Shown here: in pieces, positions 9,437 to 16,077 of the stretch | Layout: every line of letters begins with the position of its first letter | Numbering within the stretch: the first letter of the stretch is position 1 | Source of the DNA: a virus | Virus record (IMG/VR): IMGVR_UViG_3300031705_000016 | Location: 1 to 37,021 of that record | Length of the DNA stretch: 37,021 nucleotides | Strand: one strand, 5' to 3' | Notes under the pieces: model-generated | Seen by the model: only the letters and a program-made list of their open reading frames with translations | What the model was told of the DNA's origin: nothing | Database searches by the model: none | Position numbers and translations under genes: made by a program

Positions 9437-9755
9437 TGTTTTTAATTTGTAGGTTAATTAGTGATTCTGTTTCTTCTGAAGTTACTGTTGGCCAATTACC
9501 TTTAGGGCATTCAGAAGATAAAGATCTTAATTTAAAATCTAAACTGCAACCACAGTCAGAACAACAAGGTTGAGTTCCGGGAGCTAAACAACTAGTTCCC
9601 TCAAGATCTAAAAGAGGACATTTTGCACAAATCTGATACCTGTCTGTAAATATAGCTTCTATATGTTCCTTCTTGAACATATTGTTTTTTATTCCTTCAG
9701 CAATTTTATCTACATTCTTGAAAGCATCAAGATATTTTGTCCATGGTTTAATCAT
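9420..9755 (-). CDS. Cys-rich zinc-binding-like protein
   Basis: The 111-residue protein has a cluster of eight cysteines between residues 43 and 83: CAKC (43, 46), C56, CC (64, 65), CGC (68, 70) and C83. These look like one or two zinc sites, with a helical N-terminus and a polar tail. Proteins of this kind recur in phages of Bacteroidota, but I do not recognise a defined function. The start overlaps the end of the IHF-like gene by 8 bp, so it is co-translated with a DNA-binding protein; a role on DNA or RNA is conceivable. The ATG at 9755 is the only start that keeps the full helix. Confidence 0.72.
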   Translation of the reverse strand: MIKPWTKYLDAFKNVDKIAEGIKNNMFKKEHIEAIFTDRYQICAKCPLLDLEGTSCLAPGTQPCCSDCGCSLDFKLRSLSSECPKGNWPTVTSEETESLINLQIKNNEHTN

Positions 9756-10110
9756 CTTTTTTCTTTTTGAACTCTGTTTTGTTTAATATATTCTGCTCCA
9801 TTTGTATAAGAGCAGTTGACATCTGATTTATGTTTTCAGTTATAGTTTCACTTTTAGCATAACCATTATAAGTTGTTTTAGCAATGTTTCCTAACATGCT
9901 TTTATTTCTTTTTATTGCTGCTTCAAGTCTACCCTTTCTTAATTCAAATGTACCTAATCCTTCCACATTGATCTTAGTATGAGCCAATTGAGATAATTTC
10001 TTTCTTAGCTTAGCATAGTAAAAAGATATAAAGTCATCCACCACTTGAGGGTGAACACCAACTTCTTCTGCTATACCAGCTTTAAATTCTTTATGCTTCT
10101 TTGGATTCAC
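9748..10110 (-). CDS. IHF/HU-like DNA-bending protein
   Basis: The 120-residue protein has an HU/IHF-like core. A helical N-terminus includes VDDFISFYYAKLRKKLSQ, and then comes the signature strand turn KINVEGLGTFELRKG (about 46-60), equivalent to the bacterial vvlxgfGtFxvrer segment. Basic residues follow where the DNA-binding arms lie. The C-terminus is lengthened by a Gln/Lys-rich helix ending in KKKKDD. crAss-like phages commonly carry IHF-subunit homologues near their virion genes. Likely roles are genome compaction, packaging or transcription control. It overlaps both neighbours (20 bp upstream, 8 bp downstream). Confidence 0.82.
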   Translation of the reverse strand: MNPKKHKEFKAGIAEEVGVHPQVVDDFISFYYAKLRKKLSQLAHTKINVEGLGTFELRKGRLEAAIKRNKSMLGNIAKTTYNGYAKSETITENINQMSTALIQMEQNILNKTEFKKKKDD

Positions 10111-10462
10111 TTCCTAAAATTTTATAGTCTAATAACACCAATCCGTTTGTTTGTACATTTATAACCTTATTCAAAACAATAGTTTTTTTATTACTACCCA
10201 TCTTTAGAACTAGGTTTTTCTTTTCAGCCTTTGATACTGCATTCCTTGCTGATTGTGCACTTTTAAAAATATTCAAGTCTGTTAATAAAATACAAAACTT
10301 AGCAATTTCCATTTTGGGATTTCTAGACAATACAGTCAAGAACTCTAAATCAGAATTGCTTATGATTATGTTTTCAAAGAAACAATATGTTATTATCTGG
10401 TATTTAATTGAGTTATTTAAACTAACTTTTAGTTTTAAATCTACTTTGTTTACTATTGCCAT
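10091..10462 (-). CDS. Putative winged-helix protein
   Basis: The 123-residue protein has predicted helices in SNSDLEFLTVLSR, KMEIAKFCILLTDLNIF and SAQSARNAVSKAEKKNLVLK. They are followed by a beta-hairpin-like stretch (KTIVLNKVINVQTNGLVLLDYKIL). This helix-helix-helix-strand pattern suggests a winged helix that could read DNA or mediate protein contacts. It overlaps the IHF-like gene by 20 bp and lies 2 bp after the endolysin gene. A regulatory or architectural role beside the IHF-like protein is plausible but not shown. Confidence 0.65.
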   Translation of the reverse strand: MAIVNKVDLKLKVSLNNSIKYQIITYCFFENIIISNSDLEFLTVLSRNPKMEIAKFCILLTDLNIFKSAQSARNAVSKAEKKNLVLKMGSNKKTIVLNKVINVQTNGLVLLDYKILGSESKEA

Positions 10463-10464
10463 GA

Positions 10465-11382
10465 TTACAAACTTAATATCATATCAACCAAGTTTGGATC
10501 AGGATGACAATCTGATTTATCCATTCTTACATTGGTATGGGTTAATAGTCCTTTTACTTTACCTTGGGCAGCTTCCATATGAAAACCAAAACCTTTAATT
10601 GGACCATATTTCTGAATGAATTGTTTTAATCCAATTCTAACATCAATACCATCTCTCTCACCAATATATCTAATCCACTTTTCAGTTTCTATAAGTTGTT
10701 TTTCAGAGTATTTGTGATAGTTTAGGTATCCTTTAAACGGTTCCTTCAATCTTGTTACTTCAGATGCAATAGCTTTACTTCCAATATAGGTTTTATCAGC
10801 ATCATCTAAATAACCAAAAGAACATATCTCTAATCCTACTGAATGTCTATTCATCCATCCAGAATGAGTTTTTCCTAAGTGCCATGCTTGACACCCTTCT
10901 GGGAATGCCTGAACCATAACACCATCATATTCATCACTACCGTCTTTATGGTTTCTTCCACCTAGAACAAATTCAGTTCCCACTCTACCTCTAGAATCTC
11001 TACTCCAGTGATCAATAGTGTTGTATGGATTGTGCCAACCTGCCGTATGATGTATGAACATATATTCATTCTTGATGGGTCCTTTAATGTACTCATCTTT
11101 AGGCATATAATGCTTATGAATTAACTGCTCATAACTTGTAGTAAAGTATTGTCCAGATATATCATTGTCTTCATCAATTGCCTCATCCTCATTATTAGGC
11201 TTATTAAATAGCAGCACCCACATTTCACTCTCAACAATTCCAGTAACTTCTAAATCATTAGTAAGTTGATATCTGATGACAGCCTTTTCAGTCATAGGAC
11301 CAAAGTGACCATCTTCTTTTAAACCAAGTTTTTGTTGAAGGTGTTTTACATTAAGACTTTTATCTCCTCTTTTAATTAACAT
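10465..11382 (-). CDS. Endolysin: N-acetylmuramoyl-L-alanine amidase with peptidoglycan-binding domain
   Basis: The 305-residue protein has two domains. Residues 1-60 match the PG_binding_1 fold (SLNVKHLQQKLGLKEDGHFG, then TEKAVIRYQ). After an acidic linker (65-75), residues about 105-300 match Amidase_2: FIHHTAGWH holds the first zinc His (111), and THTNVRMDKSDCHPDP gives His282 and Cys292 (or Asp291) at the usual spacing. It hydrolyses the amide bond between N-acetylmuramic acid and L-alanine for host lysis. No signal peptide is seen, so release needs a holin or similar. The 99-residue three-helix membrane protein at 12235-12534 is a candidate. A PG-binding domain at the N-terminus is an unusual but known order. 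Confidence 0.92.
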   Translation of the reverse strand: MLIKRGDKSLNVKHLQQKLGLKEDGHFGPMTEKAVIRYQLTNDLEVTGIVESEMWVLLFNKPNNEDEAIDEDNDISGQYFTTSYEQLIHKHYMPKDEYIKGPIKNEYMFIHHTAGWHNPYNTIDHWSRDSRGRVGTEFVLGGRNHKDGSDEYDGVMVQAFPEGCQAWHLGKTHSGWMNRHSVGLEICSFGYLDDADKTYIGSKAIASEVTRLKEPFKGYLNYHKYSEKQLIETEKWIRYIGERDGIDVRIGLKQFIQKYGPIKGFGFHMEAAQGKVKGLLTHTNVRMDKSDCHPDPNLVDMILSL

Positions 11383-11399
11383 AATAATGAGTTTAGGGA

Positions 11400-11705
11400 T
11401 TAGTCTATTTTACTTGCTGCAGCTTCCATAGCTTGTTTGAAAGCAACTGCTTCTTCTGAGTCAGCGGGTACACCACCGTCTTTCTGGTCAGCATATTGCT
11501 GTGCCATAAACATTTGAGCTTGCATTCTTTCTGCTCTAGCCTTTTCAATAGCAGCTAATAGCATTTCATACTCAGCTTGTACTTCTAAGTGAGGTAAGTT
11601 CTCCTTGTAAAAAGCAGTGATCTCTTCTCTTCTTGCGTTAAGCTGTTCCTTTGTAAGTTCAGGTTGCTTGTCTTCTAAATTAGAATTGTTTGTTGGTTCT
11701 TGCAT
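11400..11705 (-). CDS. Small helical, Ala/Glu/Gln-rich protein, possibly structural
   Basis: The 101-residue protein is almost entirely helical by composition (LTKEQLNARREEITAFYK, then VQAEYEMLLAAIEKARAERM) with a Gln/Ala/Met-rich second half. It has no Cys and no transmembrane segment. It could be a small head or tail accessory protein or a chaperone. A TATATTTG box lies 26 nt before its ATG, so it is probably the first gene of a transcript running through endolysin, IHF-like protein and terminase. Confidence 0.7.
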   Translation of the reverse strand: MQEPTNNSNLEDKQPELTKEQLNARREEITAFYKENLPHLEVQAEYEMLLAAIEKARAERMQAQMFMAQQYADQKDGGVPADSEEAVAFKQAMEAAASKID

Positions 11706-11731
11706 TGTATTTTTTTTAGTTAAACATTAGA

Positions 11732-11739
11732 CAAATATA
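11732..11739 (-). promoter_or_regulatory. Bacteroidota-type promoter -7 box (TATATTTG)
   Basis: The minus strand reads TATATTTG, an exact match to TAnnTTTG, in the 72-bp gap upstream of the gene starting at 11705. It lies 26 nt before the ATG. No exact TTTG -33 box is visible at the expected distance; the region there is T-rich. The gap also carries two copies of AAACTTT (minus strand). It would drive most of the lysis and head genes using the host sigma factor. Confidence 0.55.
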
Positions 11740-11777
11740 TGTATAAAGTTTAAATAAAAAAAGTTTATGCACTCTTT

Positions 11778-12026
11778 TTAAAGTTTTTTATTTATTTCCA
11801 TCAACTCTATTACGATTTTAAGTTCTTTTATTCTATGGAATTCTATTCCACCCTCTAGTATTTCAATTGACCAATCAGTAGGTTTCTCCACCTCTGTATC
11901 TGCACTACTAATTAATTCTATGTTGCCAATCTTATACACATAGTAATAAAACTTCTCTGCACCAGATTCCTCTGCGCTTACTTTTACTTTCTCAAATCCT
12001 AACTTGGTTATTTCTTGTTCAGTCAT
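11778..12026 (-). CDS. Small acidic protein, unknown
   Basis: The 82-residue product begins MTEQEITKLGFEKVKVSAEE and continues with FYYYVYKIGNIELISSA. It is a compact alpha/beta protein with no signal or membrane segment. The ATG at 12026 shares bases with the TGA of the upstream 59-residue gene (TGATG), which fixes the start over a GTG three bases earlier. Similar short phage proteins with the FxKVxVSxEESG opening seem common in Bacteroidota phages, but no function is known to me. Confidence 0.7.
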   Translation of the reverse strand: MTEQEITKLGFEKVKVSAEESGAEKFYYYVYKIGNIELISSADTEVEKPTDWSIEILEGGIEFHRIKELKIVIELMEINKKL

Positions 12027-12205
12027 CACTCTTGTTCTGTTATGTTAATTTCAATTTTATCTGCCAGTTCTTGATCTGGTTGAACTACATCATTAGAAGA
12101 ATTATTCTCTCCAATAAATAAAAGGAGTATGAGAAACAATACCCAAATTCCAAATATCTTTTCTGCTGTGTAATCTCTTTTCAATATGTCTTTTAGTTTT
12201 ATCAT
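12026..12205 (-). CDS. Small single-pass membrane protein
   Basis: The 59-residue frame runs from ATG at 12205 to TGA at 12026. The N-terminus is basic (MIKLKDILKRDYTAEK), followed by one hydrophobic segment (IFGIWVLFLILLLFIGE) and a polar, acidic C-terminal half. The topology is probably N-in, C-out or a spanin/holin-like single pass. The stop overlaps the next start, and a three-segment membrane protein precedes it, so this may be a lysis accessory gene near the endolysin. Confidence 0.65.
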   Translation of the reverse strand: MIKLKDILKRDYTAEKIFGIWVLFLILLLFIGENNSSNDVVQPDQELADKIEINITEQE

Positions 12206-12234
12206 ACGTGGTGGGCTAATAAGTGCACGGCACT

Positions 12235-12534
12235 CTAGGCTATTAAATATTGTGAAATGAAGTAAGCTATCTTATATCCGGTGAATCCACCCAACGCTGT
12301 TGGTATTGGAAACAAAATAAACTTTGCCAGACTAGTTACATACTTAGGTCTGTTAATCACCTTACTGATATAGAAGTAATGAACCATATATCCTATGAGA
12401 ACTGCTACATCCATTCTCAATGCAATAAAAGGAACTATCAGTGCTCCACTCATTCCAAAAAAGTAATTCTCCATTATTGCGTTACGGATCTCTCTTGAAT
12501 CCGCTTCTTTAAACTCTTTTACTATCTTACTCAT
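12235..12534 (-). CDS. Membrane protein, holin candidate
   Basis: The 99-residue protein has a charged N-terminus (MSKIVKEFKEADSREIRN) and about three hydrophobic segments: near residues 25-42, 43-58 and 70-97 (FILFPIPTALGGFTGYKIAY). Basic residues sit between the second and third. Size, topology and location 850 bp upstream of the endolysin in the same transcriptional direction fit a holin. No family signature proves it. It begins 5 bp after the stop of the upstream acidic gene. Confidence 0.6.
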   Translation of the reverse strand: MSKIVKEFKEADSREIRNAIMENYFFGMSGALIVPFIALRMDVAVLIGYMVHYFYISKVINRPKYVTSLAKFILFPIPTALGGFTGYKIAYFISQYLIA

Positions 12535-12539
12535 CTAAT

Positions 12540-12860
12540 CTATTCAGTTATTACGCTTTCAGGAAACGCTTCATTCATTATCACCTTTATCTTACCACAC
12601 TTCTCATACTCTTCAAATTCTATATAATAATCTATCATGGCTTCTAGTTCTCCCAACTCAGGTCCTTCATCAGGATCATAAGTTAATACTGCCGCGTACT
12701 GATCATCAGTCTCCTTCTCTAGTAATTCATCAAAGGTCAACTCTTTTGTTAAGAGTCTGTAGGAGTTACTGAATGCCTCAGCAAGTACCATTTCATCTAT
12801 TTCCCTTTGTTTTATTTCCTCCATGAAACTATCTCCATCATCTTGCTCTTCATTATTCAT
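12540..12860 (-). CDS. Acidic protein with UVR-like helical hairpin, unknown
   Basis: The 106-residue, very acidic protein is the first minus-strand gene after the divergent junction. Its end, LEAMIDYYIEFEEYEKCGKIKVIMNEAF, shown here only by its flanks LEAMIDYY and CGKIKVIMNEAF, resembles the UVR helical hairpin (E-x-YEkaaxlkxxi) used for protein contacts in UvrB/UvrC and Clp-type partners. The first 50 residues are helical and Glu-rich. Function is unknown; its position suggests it may be expressed first of the virion block. Confidence 0.65.
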   Translation of the reverse strand: MNNEEQDDGDSFMEEIKQREIDEMVLAEAFSNSYRLLTKELTFDELLEKETDDQYAAVLTYDPDEGPELGELEAMIDYYIEFEEYEKCGKIKVIMNEAFPESVITE

Positions 12861-13093
12861 ATACAGTGTGTGTTAGTGATACCCTCTATGGCAATATACA
12901 AAATATAAAGAATATGAAGAAGGAAAATCCCTCTAACATTACATAATTGGGTTATTAAAAAAAATTTTTACTACCAAAAAAATGTATGTTTTAAGTGCTT
13001 GAGAGGTCCTATAGTTCTGATCCCCAGCAAATTTTTGAGGCAGGGGGTCCCCCCAGTAAGTAATCCTCATCAATTTATTTAAATATTTATATT
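12861..13093. promoter_or_regulatory. Divergent intergenic region separating virion and replication blocks
   Basis: The minus-strand block starts at 12860 and the plus-strand block at 13094, so both must be transcribed outward from this 233-bp region. It holds an A/T tract (12955-12985), the structured G/C-rich element described separately (13004-13069), and an AT-rich leader before the ATG at 13094. No exact TAnnTTTG box is found in either direction. Phage-specific RNA polymerase or other signals may therefore be used here. Confidence 0.6.
13004..13069 (+). promoter_or_regulatory. Structured leader with two mutually exclusive stems
   Basis: GATCCCC (13019-13025) can pair with GGGGGTC (13043-13049, one G-U). 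The same G run can instead pair with CCCCC just after it (13050-13054). A third pair, TGAGG (13036-13040) with CCTCA (13065-13069), encloses the second stem. The two arrangements exclude each other, as in attenuators. No plus-strand gene lies upstream, so it is a leader element for 13094 rather than a terminator of an earlier gene. The G5-C6 block stands out sharply from the AT-rich surroundings. Confidence 0.5.
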
Positions 13094-13423
13094 ATGAGTG
13101 TATTCTTTAGAAAAGTAAACATCAACACAGGAAGAAACAGTGCAACAGTGATAGTATCATCTGCACCATTGTCTAACAAAGTGTCATCACTAGCTGGAAT
13201 GGCTGTGGCAACCAGAACTCAAAGTAATATTGTATTTGGAGTCTTGAGTCTATTAGACCCTGAAACCAATGAGACAATGAGAGCTGACCATCCAACAATT
13301 GCTGCAATTAAAAAGCAGTATAATGTAGGAGATGAATTGGAAGGATTCCAAATGACTGACAACTATGTGAAAGACATGGAGACAGGAGAAGCAACTACTC
13401 TAGTATGGGTGGAAGCTGTATAA
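13094..13423 (+). CDS. Small early protein, unknown, possible ssDNA/OB-fold type
   Basis: The 109-residue protein opens the plus-strand block (MSVFFRKVNINTGRNSATVI). It has alternating hydrophobic and polar residues, suggesting mainly beta structure. The motifs LLDPETNETMRADHP, VGDELEGFQMTDN and TGEATTLVWVE look conserved. There is no Cys, membrane segment or signal peptide. It stands alone between a structured leader and a strong hairpin terminator, a layout typical of abundant early proteins. A nucleic-acid-binding role is possible by analogy with the gene at 16506, but is not shown. Confidence 0.8.
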   Translation: MSVFFRKVNINTGRNSATVIVSSAPLSNKVSSLAGMAVATRTQSNIVFGVLSLLDPETNETMRADHPTIAAIKKQYNVGDELEGFQMTDNYVKDMETGEATTLVWVEAV

Positions 13424-13430
13424 ATATAAT

Positions 13431-13461
13431 GGAGGAGGGTGTAAAAGCTCTCCTCTTTATT
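13431..13461 (+). terminator. Rho-independent terminator
   Basis: GAGGAG (13432-13437) pairs with CTCCTC (13450-13455), extended by a G-U and a G-C pair, with a loop of about 8 nt. It is followed by TTTATTT. It lies right after the stop of the first plus-strand gene and should insulate it from the rest of the block. Confidence 0.75.
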
Positions 13462-13471
13462 TAACATTGGA

Positions 13472-13510
13472 GTTACTTGATTGTTACTTGATGTCTTTCT
13501 TTACAATCAA
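13472..13510. repeat. Tandem 10-bp repeat overlapping an inverted repeat
   Basis: GTTACTTGAT occurs at 13472-13481 and again at 13483-13492, one helical turn apart. The inverted repeat TTGATTGT (13477-13484) and ACAATCAA (13503-13510) overlaps it. Such spacing is typical of cooperative protein-binding sites, either operator or iteron. Confidence 0.6.
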
Positions 13511-13563
13511 ACTAGCAAGACATAACAAAAAGGAGGGCAAGAGTTATAACATATCTTATCTCT

Positions 13564-13611
13564 CTGCTCTCCAGCTGCTCCTTTCAGTCGCTTTCTGTCT
13601 GCTCCCCAGCT
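13564..13611. repeat. 13-bp imperfect direct repeat
   Basis: CTGCTCTCCAGCT (13564-13576) and CTGCTCCCCAGCT (13599-13611) differ at one position and are 35 bp apart. They lie in a G/C- and pyrimidine-rich patch within AT-rich DNA. Confidence 0.55.
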
Positions 13612-13939
13612 AATTCATGCACTGTTACTCATAAACAGTAATAAAATATTAAATACGCACACAAAAGTTATTTATATTCAAGTGTGTGATACAATGTGAA
13701 GGTGAGGTCTCATACACCACATATACCCATAAATCATCACACTTATAATTACTCTTATCCTATTGGTTATATATAGCTAACACTAGAGCAACTACAAGAG
13801 ATACTCACTAAAAAACACATTAAGTATTAGTAGTCTCTCTCTCTATAGGAATAGTATCATATTATCCGTAATCTTTAAATTATTAAACATAAACAAAATA
13901 CTAAAACCACATAACACTTACTAAAACAAAAAACAAACA

Positions 13940-14224
13940 ATGGAAAACACACATGTAGTATCAGCAGAATCATTTGCTCAGTATAAATCCTTAATAGGTA
14001 TAATACTATATAGCACAGATGATCAACAAGTAGTTAACTTTCACACAGGTGACAGACAACTCAAAGTAAATCGTGATGACTTAAGTACTCCTACACTGGA
14101 AGCAATTGAAAAAGCAATCAGTCGTAATGAAGAACTAAAAGAAATTGCATTTGAAAACAATCTAATTGAATTACATACTCAAGACGTGAAATCGTATATG
14201 AACTATGTATCAACTTATAATTAA
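13940..14224 (+). CDS. Small early protein, unknown
   Basis: The 94-residue soluble protein starts MENTHVVSAESFAQYKSLIG. Helical segments lie around residues 48-78 (LEAIEKAISRNEELKEIAF). No Cys pairs, membrane segment or known motif is visible. It starts right after the repeat-rich non-coding region, preceded by an A/C-rich leader lacking G, and is followed 4 bp later by a lipoprotein gene. It is likely the first gene of an early transcript. Confidence 0.7.
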   Translation: MENTHVVSAESFAQYKSLIGIILYSTDDQQVVNFHTGDRQLKVNRDDLSTPTLEAIEKAISRNEELKEIAFENNLIELHTQDVKSYMNYVSTYN

Positions 14225-14228
14225 ACAT

Positions 14229-14465
14229 ATGAAAAAGTATATACTAATGCTATCAGTAATTGGATTAACAATCACAAGTTGTGGTTCAAGATCTAGTGAC
14301 TTAGCAAAAAGAAGTAAAACCGTAAGAGTAAAACAACTTACGTATAATAGAGTATCTGAATCTTTTCAACCGTCAATAGGTACTAAACTAATGGCTGTTG
14401 ATACACTATACAGACAAGGAGACACTATTTCAAACATAAAAGGACTATTCATAATAACACCATAA
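14229..14465 (+). CDS. Small lipoprotein
   Basis: I choose the ATG at 14229 (78 residues) over an in-frame upstream start because it yields a clean lipoprotein signal. The signal is MKK, then a hydrophobic stretch (YILMLSVIGLTI), then the lipobox ITSC with Cys18. The mature part is short, basic at first (LAKRSKTVRVKQ), then polar. It should be lipid-anchored in the host envelope. Phage lipoproteins often block the receptor (superinfection exclusion), and that is one possible role. It forms a cluster with a membrane protein (14477) and a second lipoprotein (14958). Confidence 0.78.
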   Translation: MKKYILMLSVIGLTITSCGSRSSDLAKRSKTVRVKQLTYNRVSESFQPSIGTKLMAVDTLYRQGDTISNIKGLFIITP

Positions 14466-14476
14466 ACTTACTAATC

Positions 14477-14797
14477 ATGAAAAAAGCATCAAAGTACATT
14501 ATCAAATTAATCTTTGTGGTAATCTTACCACTAATTAACTTAGGCCTATGGATAGGTCTATTTACACAAATGACAAGTTCAGTATCACTAACACTCGTGA
14601 TGGCTCTTCTTTCATTAACAACATTATTAAATGCAGTCTTTTTCAATTCACATATGAAAAATACTAATCTATTACCTGAAATCAATTTTCAAGTAATGCC
14701 TATAATTGGCTTTGCAATAGGTGTAGATTCAAATGCATTTACAGTTATCATAGTAGTACCATTTTGTGCTATAGAAATAACACCAAGAAAAAAATAA
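14477..14797 (+). CDS. Membrane protein, three hydrophobic segments
   Basis: The 106-residue protein has a basic N-terminus (MKKASKYIIK) and hydrophobic segments at about residues 9-29, 36-56 and 71-98, ending in a basic tail (TPRKK). A Bacteroidota-type inner-membrane location is likely. It sits 11 bp after the lipoprotein gene and is probably co-transcribed. No known family is recognised. A role in altering the host envelope early in infection would fit the company it keeps. Confidence 0.68.
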   Translation: MKKASKYIIKLIFVVILPLINLGLWIGLFTQMTSSVSLTLVMALLSLTTLLNAVFFNSHMKNTNLLPEINFQVMPIIGFAIGVDSNAFTVIIVVPFCAIEITPRKK

Positions 14798-14957
14798 ATA
14801 GTGCCATACCTGACACCCTAACAACACCAGTAATTATATACTATAATAACACTAGGTAGTATGGCTAAGAAAGATTAGGTTAAGTAAGTGGTAACCAGAG
14901 ATATAGTAGTTCTGATCGTAAATGGTCAGACTACTCTATTTCACAATACTCAAACAA
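14798..14957 (+). promoter_or_regulatory. Structured non-coding leader before second lipoprotein gene
   Basis: GCCATAC (14803-14809) is complementary to GTATGGC (14859-14865). Downstream, GTAGT-T-CTGA (14906-14915) pairs with TCAG-A-CTAC (14926-14934) with one bulged base and a 10-nt loop, followed by a short T-rich run (TCTATTT). The stretch ATAGTAGTTCTGATC resembles TATAGTTCTGATC in the leader at 13004-13069. It may combine termination of the upstream genes with a start signal for 14958. Confidence 0.5.
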
Positions 14958-15062
14958 ATGAAAAAACTAATTGTAATTATACTACTTGGAATATTCTTTA
15001 CAGGATGTACCTCAACACGTAGTACATGTAAAAAACTGCCAACATATGGTTGGTATAAGTAA
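14958..15062 (+). CDS. Very small lipoprotein (34 residues)
   Basis: The frame begins MKKLIVIILLGIFFTGCTST and ends with YGWYK and a TAA at 15060-15062. The signal is a textbook lipoprotein one: two Lys, 12 hydrophobic residues and the lipobox FTGC with Cys17. The mature peptide is only 18 residues. The last base of the stop region is shared with the next ATG (TAATG at 15060-15064), which supports real translation and coupling. It might act like other tiny phage envelope lipoproteins, in exclusion or lysis. Confidence 0.72.
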   Translation: MKKLIVIILLGIFFTGCTSTRSTCKKLPTYGWYK

Positions 15063-15598
15063 TGGGAAAGACATATAACTTATCAGCAGAAGCTGTCAGA
15101 GATCACCTAAGCAATCTTTATAACGCAAAGAAGTTAGGTAATGAAAAGAATATAGAACACCTCTTAAACTTGATGTTAACACTTCCAGAACATTCTATCA
15201 ATGCTATGTTAATGATCTCTATAATAAAGGAGGAACATAAACCATTAAGTGTTGGTTGTCATGTAAAATATAAACCATCAGAATACTCATCATCATTTGG
15301 TGATAGAGATATTTTAATGGATAAAGGATTGATGACTCAAGATGGATTTGTCTTTGGTACAGTAGAAATGGATGGTTCATGGAATAATCATGATAGCTTT
15401 GATCCTTACTATGTCAATATGAAGGTTAAGTTTCTTATATGGAATGGTAAAGAAATACATCATTATGAAGAGAAAGTAGATACATTCTCATTAAAGCGTA
15501 TAGATGAATTACCTGAATTCAATTTAACAGATGTCACTGACTTTATTGTCATTGATGAAGAAGAAATAACTCCAGAGAAAATAGTTCTCAAGGAATAA
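15062..15598 (+). CDS. Protein of unknown function
   Basis: The 178-residue soluble protein has a helical N-terminal third (LSAEAVRDHLSNLYNAKKLG) and a beta-rich rest with DGFVFGTVEMDGSWN and YYVNMKVKFLIWNGK. The C-terminal 30 residues are acidic. There are no membrane segments and no metal-binding clusters except scattered His. Translationally coupled to the 34-residue lipoprotein. No family is recognised. Confidence 0.75.
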   Translation: MGKTYNLSAEAVRDHLSNLYNAKKLGNEKNIEHLLNLMLTLPEHSINAMLMISIIKEEHKPLSVGCHVKYKPSEYSSSFGDRDILMDKGLMTQDGFVFGTVEMDGSWNNHDSFDPYYVNMKVKFLIWNGKEIHHYEEKVDTFSLKRIDELPEFNLTDVTDFIVIDEEEITPEKIVLKE

Positions 15599-15616
15599 CC
15601 TAAAAAATCAATTATT

Positions 15617-15841
15617 ATGGCAAAATTAAGCATGGAGCTGCTAAAACAAGAGTTTAGCAAGTGGTCAAATTTAAAAAAAGCAATAGATAAAGTACATAAT
15701 GGTAAATTAACACCATTTGGATTGCAGATGGTTAATGCATATCATTTAAATGATAAAGAACTTGAAGAAGAACTTGATCATAACACAGCTCTATTGCGTC
15801 TAATGAGTAAGCATGTCCAAAGATCTGAAGACAAACTATAG
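15617..15841 (+). CDS. Small helical protein, unknown
   Basis: The 74-residue, highly helical protein (MAKLSMELLKQEFSKWSNLK) has a charged middle (KELEEELDHNTALLRLMSK) suggesting a coiled coil. It overlaps the following HTH gene by 29 bp, so the two are translated together and may form a complex. No motif identifies it. Confidence 0.65.
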   Translation: MAKLSMELLKQEFSKWSNLKKAIDKVHNGKLTPFGLQMVNAYHLNDKELEEELDHNTALLRLMSKHVQRSEDKL

Positions 15842-16073
15842 GTTTGGAATTGTATCACGTGATATAATACTTGCTCCAGATGTATCATTACAATCAAAGG
15901 CATTATATGCTGCGTTAGCATGTTATGCCAATAAACAAAGATCCTGTTTTCCTTCTATATCAACACTGTCCAATGACTTGAATGTTAGTGAAAGAACTAT
16001 CAAAAGGTTGATTAAAGAACTGAAAAGTAAGAATCTTATACAAAGAATAGGCAGAAAGTTAGTTATAAAATAA
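15813..16073 (+). CDS. Helix-turn-helix (HTH_36-like) DNA-binding protein
   Basis: The 86-residue protein matches the N-terminal winged-helix domain of phage replication initiators and replisome organisers. It has SLQSKALYAALACYAN, then CFPSISTLSNDLNVSERTIK, then RLIKELKSKNLIQRIGRK. The serine-threonine turn NVSERTIK is the recognition helix. The usual downstream replication domain is absent, so it is a short stand-alone regulator or initiator. It is encoded with the preceding helical gene. The motif GTTAGCTATATA begins 5 bp after its stop codon. It may bind one of the repeat clusters upstream. Confidence 0.8.
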   Translation: MSKDLKTNYRFGIVSRDIILAPDVSLQSKALYAALACYANKQRSCFPSISTLSNDLNVSERTIKRLIKELKSKNLIQRIGRKLVIK

Positions 16074-16077
16074 TGAC

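Larger units (their letters stand above)
13462..13939. other. Long non-coding region rich in repeats; candidate origin or early control region
   Basis: No credible gene is seen in these 478 bp. They hold: GTTACTTGAT twice with an 11-bp period (13472-13481, 13483-13492); the inverted repeat TTGATTGT/ACAATCAA (13477-13484, 13503-13510); and a pyrimidine-rich stretch with CTGCTCTCCAGCT (13564-13576) repeated as CTGCTCCCCAGCT (13599-13611). They also hold the inverted repeat ACTGTT/AACAGT (13621-13639) and the minus-strand motif GTTAGCTATATA (13781-13770). A TC-rich run ends in TATAGGA near 13853, and the leader to 13940 is A-rich and lacks G. Confidence 0.6.

Noticed and set aside
13019-13069. 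Reading the G/C block as a simple terminator
   Set aside because: No plus-strand gene is upstream, and a T run does not follow directly; a leader role fits better.
14803-14865. A 7-bp stem (GCCATAC/GTATGGC) enclosing 63 nt suggested a tRNA
   Set aside because: No T-loop, no anticodon arm and no CCA or discriminator pattern on either strand; treated as a leader structure.
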